Assembly: GCA_043101635.1 (NCBI GenBank)
Contig: JBICIE010000172.1
Span: 1 to 10,283 of the forward strand
Length of the DNA: 10,283 bases
From: CAYMJK01 sp043101635
GTDB lineage: Bacteria > Planctomycetota > Phycisphaerae > Phycisphaerales > UBA1924
Direction of reading: 5' to 3'
Shown: positions 1 through 6,773 of the stretch, one piece after another
Numbering within the stretch: position 1 is the stretch's first letter
Layout of the letters: the number at the start of each line of letters is the position of its first letter
Notes under the pieces: model-generated
Told to the model about the DNA's origin: nothing
Seen by the model: the letters and a program-made list of their open reading frames with translations, nothing else
Database searches by the model: none
Made by a program: the position numbers and the translations under genes

Positions 1-18
1 CGTGTGCTCTTCCGATCT
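1..18 (+). other. Residual Illumina TruSeq adapter (not biological)
   Basis: The first 18 bases, CGTGTGCTCTTCCGATCT, are identical to the 3' end of the Illumina TruSeq read-2 adapter. They sit exactly at the contig edge, where untrimmed adapter usually ends up. By chance they stay in frame with the ccsA gene on the minus strand and would add six false residues to its truncated C-terminal end. Genuine sequence begins at base 19. Confidence 0.96.
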
Positions 19-1689
19 GATCAGGTAGATGATCCACGTGATCAGGGCCCAGGTCTCCTTGGGGTCGAAGGCCCACCAGCGGCCCCAGGAGTGATCGGCC
101 CACCAGGCGCCGAGCAGAATGCCGACGCCCAGCGTCCAGAAGGCAAGCTGCAAGAGCGTCATCTGCGCGGTGTCGAGAGCGGCCAGCAGGCGAGCGCGCG
201 TCGGGCGCTTGTCGCCACCTGCGCCGAGGGACGCCGCGGCAAGCTGGAGCGGGGCCTCGGCCTCCGGCGCTTTGGTGCGCGCGCCCAGGTGCGCTGCGAT
301 GTAGAACAGGCTGGCGATGAAGCCGAGGGCGATCAGCCCGTAGCTGGCCAGCACCGTCGTGACGTGATACTTCAGCAGCACGCTGGTGTTGAGGATGGCG
401 GCTTCGCGCCCGATGTCCTTGCCGGGGATGCCCGTCTGCGTCGCGGCGGTGAGCACCAGGAAGCCGACGGCCGCCGCGGCAGCGCCGAACAGCCACTGGC
501 GGCGCAGAGCCATGATCGCGGTGGCGACGATGGCGGCGAAGAAGCTGAGGCCGGTCATCGACTCGAACTGATTCTGGATGGCGAGGCGCTCGGCCAGGAT
601 GGAACGCGCCACGAACCCGAAGCCGTGGAAGCCGATGGCGACGAGCAGCACGCCCACGCCGATCCACGCGAACGTGCGCCGGCCGGTGCCGAAGGCGAGC
701 ACGAGCGAGACGAACGAGAACAGATACAGCCACATGCCCCAGTCGAACGGACGCCACTGGTTGTACGCAAGCTCCAGCCCGCGTCGCGAGCCGGGGTAGA
801 CATCGGGATGGATCTGCGGCAGGGCTGCGGCCAGATCGCGGGCGGCCTGATTGACGCCCTCGGCGTCGCCAGCGCGCCACGCGGCGCCGAGCGCCAGCGA
901 CGCCGCCCGGGCCGGATGCTCCGGCGGCAGCGTCGCGATGTGCTGATACGGCTGATCGGGCGATAGCGGCGCCACCAGCAGCATGGCCGAGCCGGCGAAC
1001 TGGTAGGCGTCGAGGCCGAAGCTCAGGTTATTCAGGGCCTGGCGGTACGGCTCCTCGAAGCGGGTCGCCTGGATCTCCGGGCCGTACTGCAGCGCCATGA
1101 GCGGGCTGACGCGCGCGAAGCGCAGCCAGCGCTTCTGCCGCTGCTCGCCGGCGAAGGCCATCTCCAGCAGTTGCATCCGCATCGGCAGATACTCGACGCC
1201 GATCAGCGGACGATCGGCGTAGTACGCCGGATCGATCATCAGATCGAGGAACGTGAACAGCGGGTCGTATTTGATGTGATCCAGCTTGCCGCCCTCGACC
1301 GGCATCGGATCGTGGTAGGCGGTGCGCCCCGTCAGATCGCGGATGATCTGGCGGGCCAGCGTATCGAGGATCTTGACGCGCCCGGCGTGGCTGACGGCGA
1401 GGTCGCGCAGCGGAGAGAGGTCGACCGCCTCGGCAAAGGCCTGCTTGGCGAGCGCCGGCGCCGGATCGGTCTCGACCTCCTCGGCGAGTTGATCGTGCGT
1501 CCACGAGCCGGGGTTCTGCAGCAGGCGCGTCAGCCGCGACAGCTCGGCCGGGCCGAAGGCGCCGGTCATGTCGGCGTCGGCGTGGATGTGCTCCACATCC
1601 GGATGCTCGTTGCCGGCCGGGCCGACCTGGGCCCGGGCCGTGATGGCGCCGAGCGCAGCGAGCAGCGAGAGAAGGACGATGCGGATCAT
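19..1689 (-). CDS. ccsA: Cytochrome c biogenesis protein CcsA (System II heme ligase subunit), 3' end missing
   Basis: This is the membrane partner of ResB in System II cytochrome c maturation. The pair delivers heme across the membrane and attaches it to the CXXCH motif of apocytochrome c. The visible 557 residues begin with a signal-like hydrophobic segment (about 4-18, with an ARA site before Q21). A hydrophilic extracytoplasmic domain follows to about residue 312, then membrane segments from W317 onward. The diagnostic tryptophan-rich WWD motif spans W529-D542 (WWADHSWGRWWAFD) and is followed by PKETWALITW. Other family marks are an NQFES motif near residue 376 and His442 in KYHVTT, a likely heme-ligand position. 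Typical CcsA proteins lack the roughly 290-residue N-terminal domain. The start ATG overlaps the resB stop codon (ATGA), with AGGAG at 1697-1701, seven bases upstream. The last membrane segments and the stop lie off the contig. The family call is firm; the role of the N-terminal domain is unknown. Confidence 0.93.
1686..1689 (-). other. ATGA overlap joining resB stop and ccsA start
   Basis: Read on the minus strand, these four bases hold the ccsA ATG and the resB TGA stop. AGGAG at 1697-1701 inside the resB tail serves ccsA. Coupling would keep the two subunits of the heme-ligation complex in proportion. Confidence 0.9.
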
Positions 1690-4265
1690 GATTCGGCTCC
1701 TGCCGCGACCGGCGCGGCGGCTGGGGCGGGATCTTCTTCAACTGCTTTCGCGGCGGGCCGGGCCCGCTGGCGGGCCAGTTCCTGCTGGATCTTGGCTTTG
1801 CGCCGGCGGAGGATCCACGGCTTCACATAGAAGGCCCACGGCGTGCCCAGCGCCATGAGGATGCCGCCGAGCGCGATGATGTGAATGCCCGGGTTGTTGC
1901 CGACCTGCAGGATCGTGAACGAGGCGTACGGCGCCGGGATCAGGCCCTGGTCGGCCATCTGCTGGCGCTGGCGCCAGCCGTCGGCGTCCCAGCCGGACTG
2001 CGAGAACTTGAACTGGGCGGGGTTGAGACGCGCTGTGGCGTAACCGGCGACGTTCGCCAGCAGGGCGCGCTGCTCGGACCACATGAACGGCGCCTGCAGC
2101 GGCGCGTTGAGCTTGGCGATGTGGGTGTACGGCTCGAACTGCGGGCCGGAGACCCCCCACTGCGCCGCCGGCGAGACGCTCAGCGTGGACTGATAGTCGC
2201 GCGGCGCCCCGCGGTGGTCATAGGCGATCATCTCGAAATCGACGAGCCGCACTTCAAAGCCGGGCAGGCGATGCTGCACCCGCCCGAAGACCATGCGCAG
2301 CGTGCGCCCGTCGGGCAGCGTCACCGCGGGCTCATCGCCGCGGGACATCTCCAGCACATACTGGCGGAAGGGAATCCACAGCACGCGACGGAAATCCGGG
2401 CGACCATCCGCCGTGACCTCGACGGCGAGCATGGAGGCGGTGTGCGTGCCGACGCGGTCGCGCTCGCGATCCTCCTCGGGCACGATGCGCGGGCGCTGCA
2501 CCGCGACGGCGCCGGGCCAGCCGCCGGCCCGCACGATCTTCACGCCCGCCAGCGCCTCGACTGCGCCATCCGGGCCCAACTGGGCAATCTCGGTCACCGC
2601 GCCGCCCGGCGCCCGCACCAGTGCGCGGGCCGGGCCCAGCGCGCCCGGGCCCCCCTGCGCCGGGCGCTCGTCGATGAGCACGTGGCGGCGCGAGGCGTCG
2701 ATGAGGTGGATCCTGATGGCGCTGTCGGCCGCACGGCGCTGCGGACCGCCGCCGGGCCGCTGCCCGGTGAGCATGTCCTGGCTGATCTCGGGAAAGCGGC
2801 TGTAGACCCACCGCTCGTATGTCTCGCCCCCGGGCGTGGTGACGGTGAGCACCGCCATCGAGCTGGTCGAACCCTCGTAGCCCGGCGTGATGATCGGGAA
2901 TGGCGGCTCTTCCTCGAGCTGGCGCACCTCGACGGCGAAACCGGTCTCGCCGACCGTGATCCTGTCGCCGATGCGCACGGTGCGCACGATGCGCTCGGCG
3001 CCCGGCACGTCGACCACCAGCCCCCACTGCCCGGGCTCGGGCAGCGGCTGGCGCAAGGCGTCCCACTGGTCGTCCGGCATGCCCAGCGTGTGCTCGATGA
3101 TCAGCACCGGCATGTCCGCGGTGCGCGACGCCGGAAGCTGCGGCAGCATGAAGAACGGGAACGACTGGTCCCGGCCGGCGCCGGCGGCGGCCCCATCGAT
3201 GCGCACCTCGACGAACCGCATGGGGCCAGCGCCCTGGCCGGCAGGGGCGGGAACCCAGTCGTCAACGGGCTCGGCGTAGTGCGCGTAGCCGACCACACGG
3301 AGGTGGATGTCCGGATCGATCACCGCGCTGCCGGGCAGGGGCGGCGCGGGGATGTCGAGCGTGCGCCCGCCATCGGATGTCTGCGCCGCCCGACGCCCGA
3401 GCGCCTCCAGCACGCTGCCCTCGGCGCCGGCGCTGAGCCCGTAGTCGTTGTAGCGAGGCACGCCCGAGAGGGGGCGCTGGCTCCAGCCGCGACCCTGGTT
3501 CAGCCACAGGGCCACCTCGGTGTTGTCGTAAAAGGCGCGCTGCGGCGGGCCGACGCCCGGCTGTCCGGTCTGGGGACTGACCTCACCGGCCAGCAGCAGG
3601 GTGTCGCCCTCCAGCTTGAGCCCGGCGTAGTAGACGCTGCCCAGCGCGATCAGCACGATGCCGGTGTGCACAGTCAGCACGCCGAGGTTCACGAACTTGA
3701 ACTCGATGCGCCGCACCGTCGCGATCACGAGGTTGAACACGAACAGCAGCAGGATGAGCCGCATCGGCCACCAGGCGTAGAACTCGAGTTCGCTCATCTC
3801 AAGGATCGGCAGCCGGCGCACCGTCTCGGACTTGTGGGCGTCGACGAACTCGGGGAAGAAGCGGACGCCGGAGCCGATCACCGGGTCGTAGTGCAACTGC
3901 GGCCAGATCCACTGGCCCCAGGCGATCACCACCAGCCCTACCGCCACCACCGAGGCGCCCGAGCAGGCGACGAACCGCAGCCCCTTGCGCTCCGGACCGA
4001 TCAGACGCCAGAACCCGACCCAGGCCAGCATGCAGGCGACCGCGGCCGGGATGAGCATGCTCAGGGCGTAGAAGGCGTAGGTCGGCGCCAGGGCGATCAG
4101 GCCGATCGGCACGCTCGCCAGCGCCCCATAGAGCATCAGGAGCGTCAGCAGGATAACGGCCAGGGTGACCGAACTGAACGCGCGAAGCACGAACCAGAGC
4201 GGCCGCAGCGGGCCCCTCAGCTGCTCATCATCCCATCGCTTGACCTCGCGCCATTTCTGGCTCAT
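1686..4265 (-). CDS. resB: Cytochrome c biogenesis protein ResB (CcsB), oversized
   Basis: This is the other half of the System II cytochrome c heme-ligation complex, acting with CcsA. It has 859 residues. The N-terminal half of the membrane region starts with the ResB-like LRAFSSVTLAVILLTLL (about 27-43). Further hydrophobic segments lie at about 63-87, 98-117, 168-185 and 192-211. The last contains His200 in LTVHTGIVLIALG, the transmembrane histidine expected in the family. A very large extracytoplasmic domain of about 575 residues follows. A final membrane segment at about 793-814 (PGIHIIALGGILMALG, with His795) has the usual ResB ending, then a basic and Ala/Pro-rich cytoplasmic tail. Most ResB proteins are about 450-650 residues, so the soluble domain is enlarged. 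The start is well supported: AGGAG at 4270-4274 lies four bases from the ATG, which overlaps the stop of the upstream amidohydrolase. The stop overlaps the ccsA start. Co-translation with ccsA fits their joint function. Confidence 0.92.
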   Translation of the reverse strand: MSQKWREVKRWDDEQLRGPLRPLWFVLRAFSSVTLAVILLTLLMLYGALASVPIGLIALAPTYAFYALSMLIPAAVACMLAWVGFWRLIGPERKGLRFVACSGASVVAVGLVVIAWGQWIWPQLHYDPVIGSGVRFFPEFVDAHKSETVRRLPILEMSELEFYAWWPMRLILLLFVFNLVIATVRRIEFKFVNLGVLTVHTGIVLIALGSVYYAGLKLEGDTLLLAGEVSPQTGQPGVGPPQRAFYDNTEVALWLNQGRGWSQRPLSGVPRYNDYGLSAGAEGSVLEALGRRAAQTSDGGRTLDIPAPPLPGSAVIDPDIHLRVVGYAHYAEPVDDWVPAPAGQGAGPMRFVEVRIDGAAAGAGRDQSFPFFMLPQLPASRTADMPVLIIEHTLGMPDDQWDALRQPLPEPGQWGLVVDVPGAERIVRTVRIGDRITVGETGFAVEVRQLEEEPPFPIITPGYEGSTSSMAVLTVTTPGGETYERWVYSRFPEISQDMLTGQRPGGGPQRRAADSAIRIHLIDASRRHVLIDERPAQGGPGALGPARALVRAPGGAVTEIAQLGPDGAVEALAGVKIVRAGGWPGAVAVQRPRIVPEEDRERDRVGTHTASMLAVEVTADGRPDFRRVLWIPFRQYVLEMSRGDEPAVTLPDGRTLRMVFGRVQHRLPGFEVRLVDFEMIAYDHRGAPRDYQSTLSVSPAAQWGVSGPQFEPYTHIAKLNAPLQAPFMWSEQRALLANVAGYATARLNPAQFKFSQSGWDADGWRQRQQMADQGLIPAPYASFTILQVGNNPGIHIIALGGILMALGTPWAFYVKPWILRRRKAKIQQELARQRARPAAKAVEEDPAPAAAPVAAGAES
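4262..4265 (-). other. ATGA overlap joining amidohydrolase stop and resB start
   Basis: Read on the minus strand, these four bases contain the resB ATG and the TGA stop of the amidohydrolase. The AGGAG at 4270-4274 lies inside the end of the amidohydrolase gene. This arrangement is typical of translational coupling by reinitiation. Confidence 0.9.
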
Positions 4266-5614
4266 CCGGCTCCTGACATCCCTGAGAGGCCCAAAACCCC
4301 CGCCGTGCTGGACATTTTACCGTTCAACAGCAGTTCCGGCCGGCCCCCGGCGTCCAATGCGCGCGCAATCGGATCGACGGATCGCCCACCCTCAGGAAGC
4401 GCTACGGCCGCGGCGCCGGCCAGTTCGGCGCCGGGCGTGAAGCGGAATCGATCGGGATCCAGGCCGAGGGCCGCGGCGCCGGCGGTGGTGGCCATCTGCA
4501 GCAGAGGCGTCCCGCCGGCGCCATCGCGCTGCCGCAGCAGTCGCATCTCATCCCAGACGGAGATCCCGGCGTCCCCGGCGGCCTCCGGCGGCAGATTGAC
4601 CAGCGAGTCGGTCCCAAGGGCGACCCGCACGCCGGCGCCGAGCATGTCGCGATACCGGTGCGGGCCGAGAACGCCGGGGGCGCCGAAGTACGCCGCGGCC
4701 CGCGGGCAGTAGATCACGGTGGCGCCGGCGCGGGCCAGGAGGTCGATGTCCGCATCGGTCGCGTCGTTGACGTGCGCAAGTGTCCGCAAACCTCGCTCGA
4801 TGCAGGGGCCCAGGCGCTCGACGGGCGTCTGGCCGCGCCCGATGTCCTCCAGCAGGCGCTGCTCCCACAGGCCGAGTCGCTCCAGAAAGTCTCGCTGCGG
4901 CCCGGCGCCCTGGGCGACGAACTGGCGCTCCTCCAGCGTCTCGGCCAGATGCGTGCAGATCGGCAGGCCCGCTCCAAGCGCCAGCTCGACCGACCAGCGA
5001 TACAGATCGATCCCGATCGTGTTGGAGGCGTGCGGCTGCAGACCGAGTCGGACTCCCGCCGCATCTGCCACGGCGCCCTCCAGCGCCGCTTCCACCCGCT
5101 GGCGGACGGAGGCCTCTCCGGCGCCGATACCGAAGTACTCCAGGTAGCTGACGCCGATGAGCCCGCTGGCCCGCAGCTCCCGCAGGGGGGCCAGCGATGG
5201 CCGTCCCGCCGGCGCCCCCGCGATGTCGCCGACCGCCACGGTCGCCCCGGCGAGGCACAGACGGGCCCCCATGCGGGCCGACTCGGCAATCCCCGCGTCG
5301 TCGGCGCGGCGCCCGTGGCGGATCCGGTCGACCCAGGCGACGAAGCCCTCCGCCGGATCGTGCCGCTGCGGACCGAGATGCGACAGGTCGAGGTGGGTGT
5401 GGGCGTTGACCAGGCCGGGGATCAGCACAGCCCCGCGCCGGTCGAGTCGCACGGCCCGGGCGCTGGCAGGATGTCGGTCGAGGTCGACGCCGGCGCCGAC
5501 CGCCAGCAGGCGGAGGCGGCGGGCGCTGCGCGGGCGCAGCTCGACAAGCGCGCCGGTTGCGCCGGCCAGGGGCCCGCGATCGTCGCAGATCGCGCGCGCA
5601 TCTATCCGGACCAT
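4262..5614 (-). CDS. Metal-dependent amidohydrolase (TRZ/ATZ/SsnA-like; possible aminofutalosine deaminase)
   Basis: This cytoplasmic TIM-barrel hydrolase of the amidohydrolase superfamily has 450 residues from the chosen ATG. The metal and catalytic residues can be read in order: H72 and H74 in PGLVNAHTHLD, H222 with E225 in THLAETLEE, H281 in LAHVND, and D336 in ALGTDS. H195 in LQPHAS is also characteristic of the deaminase-type members. YCPRAAAYFG (302-311) matches the CPRS-type loop of the TRZ/ATZ group. Members deaminate or dechlorinate aminated heterocycles. Some, such as Helicobacter HP0267, deaminate aminofutalosine for menaquinone synthesis. That role would suit a respiratory operon but is an inference from context. 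The stop overlaps the resB start (ATGA). The start is uncertain: the ATG at 5614 has no good ribosome-binding site, while an in-frame TTG at 5635 has AGGA nine bases upstream. A longer reading from 5866 would run into the divergent OmpA-like gene and is unlikely. Confidence 0.85.
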   Translation of the reverse strand: MVRIDARAICDDRGPLAGATGALVELRPRSARRLRLLAVGAGVDLDRHPASARAVRLDRRGAVLIPGLVNAHTHLDLSHLGPQRHDPAEGFVAWVDRIRHGRRADDAGIAESARMGARLCLAGATVAVGDIAGAPAGRPSLAPLRELRASGLIGVSYLEYFGIGAGEASVRQRVEAALEGAVADAAGVRLGLQPHASNTIGIDLYRWSVELALGAGLPICTHLAETLEERQFVAQGAGPQRDFLERLGLWEQRLLEDIGRGQTPVERLGPCIERGLRTLAHVNDATDADIDLLARAGATVIYCPRAAAYFGAPGVLGPHRYRDMLGAGVRVALGTDSLVNLPPEAAGDAGISVWDEMRLLRQRDGAGGTPLLQMATTAGAAALGLDPDRFRFTPGAELAGAAAVALPEGGRSVDPIARALDAGGRPELLLNGKMSSTAGVLGLSGMSGAG

Positions 5615-5677
5615 GATGGCCGTTTCATCGGCCAAAGTTGCGCATCCTGTCGCTTTCTGTCGTGAACATAGGCTGAT

Positions 5678-5707
5678 TTGACGGCGCTGCGCGCCGCCGT
5701 CGATACT
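5678..5707 (+). promoter_or_regulatory. Candidate sigma70-type promoter with operator-like inverted repeat
   Basis: TTGACG (5678-5683, five of six matches to the -35 consensus) is followed after 18 bases by GATACT (5702-5707, four of six to the -10 consensus). It points toward the OmpA-like gene and would give a leader of about 115 bases. A perfect 7-base inverted repeat, GACGGCG at 5680-5686 and CGCCGTC at 5695-5701, fills the spacer. A shorter alternative pairing exists inside it (CGGCGC at 5682-5687 and GCGCCG at 5691-5696). A repressor site here is possible but unproven. The host's promoter consensus is not known. Confidence 0.35.
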
Positions 5708-5720
5708 ACCGCTCGGCCCG

Positions 5721-5749
5721 CTGCCAACGTGGGCGCTGGCCGCTATCCT
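5721..5749 (+). promoter_or_regulatory. Second, weaker promoter candidate for the OmpA-like gene
   Basis: CTGCCA (5721-5726) and TATCCT (5744-5749) each match the sigma70 consensus at four of six positions, with an ideal 17-base spacer. Transcription would begin near 5756, putting the hairpin at 5759-5777 at the extreme 5' end of the message. In GC-rich DNA such matches can arise by chance. Confidence 0.25.
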
Positions 5750-5758
5750 GCAAAGCCT

Positions 5759-5777
5759 GCCGCGAGTCGCTCGCGGC
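5759..5777 (+). repeat. Perfect 8-bp hairpin in the leader of the OmpA-like gene
   Basis: GCCGCGAG and CTCGCGGC are perfect reverse complements separated by TCG, which predicts a very stable stem-loop. It lies 42 bases before the ribosome-binding site and is not followed by a T tract, so it is not an obvious terminator. It could stabilise the 5' end of the message or be a protein-binding palindrome. Confidence 0.5.
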
Positions 5778-5829
5778 TGCCGGGCCGCGGAGCGGCTCGA
5801 ACCAGACTGCCCAAGCACGGAGGATTGGC

Positions 5830-6705
5830 ATGAACACCGCTCGCGCCCTTCATCGATCGATATCACTGCTCGGCGGCCTGCTGGTCGCCGGCGCCGCCTC
5901 CCTCGGCGGCGGCTGCGCCACCCACCAGGTGGACGCCCTGCAGGATGAGAACCGCGCCCTGACCGAGCAGAACACCCGGCAGGCCAACGAGATTCGCAGC
6001 CTCAGGGGCCAGCTCGCCCTCCGCGACACATCCGATACCGACGCCCAGCAACTGATCAACCAGCAGCGCCAGCAGATCGCCCAGTTGCAGGATCAGCTCG
6101 GCATCGAGCGCGACGCCCTGGCGGACTTCGAGTCCAGGCTCGGCAACGTCCAGCTCATGGGCATCGACGCCGAGACCAGCCGGGCCCTGGTCGCCCTGGC
6201 CCGCCAGTACCCGGACCTGATTACCTACGACGCCCAGCGCGGCATGCTGCAGTTCAACAGCGACCTGACCTTCGGCTCCGGCTCCGACCAGATCAAGCCG
6301 GGCGCCCAGGAAACGCTGCAGGCCCTGGCGAACATCCTCTCCAGCGGCAGCGCCGCCAACTACGAGCTGATGATCCTGGGCCACACCGACGCCCAGCCCA
6401 TCGGCAACCCGGCGACCCGCCAGAATCACCCGACGAACATGCACCTGGCCTGCCACCGGGCCATCAGCGTCCGTCGCCAGCTCGTCAGCCTCGGCGTCCC
6501 GCCGGAGAAGATGATGGCGGCCGGCTGGGGCGAGCACCGCCCGGTGACGCCCAACACCGGGACGGGCAACACCCCGCAGAACCGGCGCGTCGAGATCTAC
6601 ATCCGCCCGATCGGCACCATGGCCGGCAGTGAGCGGGCCACCGGCGGGTCGGTCGGCGTCGACCGCGATGTCCCGCCGCAGCAGCCCCGCGACTTCAACA
6701 AGTAG
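5830..6705 (+). CDS. OmpA/Pal-family cell-envelope protein with N-terminal coiled coil, probable lipoprotein
   Basis: This 291-residue envelope protein is expected to tie the outer membrane to peptidoglycan. A hydrophobic signal segment (about 11-28) leads to Cys29 in SLGGGC. This resembles a lipobox but has Gly rather than Leu at -3. Residues about 34-106 are rich in Gln, Leu and charged residues with coiled-coil character. The OmpA C-terminal domain covers about 138-260, with GHTD (184-187), a divergent NMHLACHRAISV (203-214) in place of the usual NxxLSxxRAxxV, and NRRVEIYIRP (251-260). Arg210 and Arg252/253 lie where the family contacts diaminopimelate. A polar tail of about 30 residues follows. 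GGAGG at 5819-5823, six bases before the ATG, fixes the start. The gene is monocistronic, divergent from the amidohydrolase and convergent with the cox cluster. No other Tol-Pal genes are present, so a true Pal identity is not shown. Confidence 0.88.
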   Translation: MNTARALHRSISLLGGLLVAGAASLGGGCATHQVDALQDENRALTEQNTRQANEIRSLRGQLALRDTSDTDAQQLINQQRQQIAQLQDQLGIERDALADFESRLGNVQLMGIDAETSRALVALARQYPDLITYDAQRGMLQFNSDLTFGSGSDQIKPGAQETLQALANILSSGSAANYELMILGHTDAQPIGNPATRQNHPTNMHLACHRAISVRRQLVSLGVPPEKMMAAGWGEHRPVTPNTGTGNTPQNRRVEIYIRPIGTMAGSERATGGSVGVDRDVPPQQPRDFNK

Positions 6706-6730
6706 CCCGGCCCGGCACGCGACTCCTTGG

Positions 6731-6764
6731 ACCGCCTCGGCTGCCGCAGCCGGGGCGGTTTTTT
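6731..6764 (+). terminator. Rho-independent terminator after the OmpA-like gene
   Basis: ACCGCC at 6731 pairs with GGCGGT ending at 6759. The stem continues with a T-G wobble and CGGCT/AGCCG, giving about 12 pairs around a GCCGC loop, followed directly by six T residues (6759-6764). It lies 26 bases after the plus-strand stop. Read on the minus strand the stem also forms, but no T tract follows it, so it is a one-way terminator for the OmpA-like gene. Confidence 0.92.
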
Positions 6765-6773
6765 CTGCGCGTC

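Noticed and set aside
4..966. A 320-residue open frame on the plus strand at the contig edge
   Set aside because: It begins inside the sequencing adapter and is antisense to ccsA, whose WWD motif is unmistakable.
1028..1741. A 237-residue minus-strand frame overlapping ccsA and resB
   Set aside because: It is an out-of-frame shadow rich in Arg and Pro. The ccsA frame in the same place has a signal-like segment, a ribosome-binding site and continuous similarity to the family.
1881..4712. A 943-residue open frame on the plus strand, the longest in the window
   Set aside because: It lies opposite resB and the amidohydrolase, both with clear family motifs. Its translation is dominated by Arg, His, Gly and Ala with no domain or membrane pattern, as expected for an antisense frame in GC-rich coding DNA.
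5614..5866. An N-terminal extension of the amidohydrolase starting at 5866
   Set aside because: It would start inside the well-supported OmpA-like gene and cross the whole divergent spacer. Its translation resembles no amidohydrolase N-terminus.
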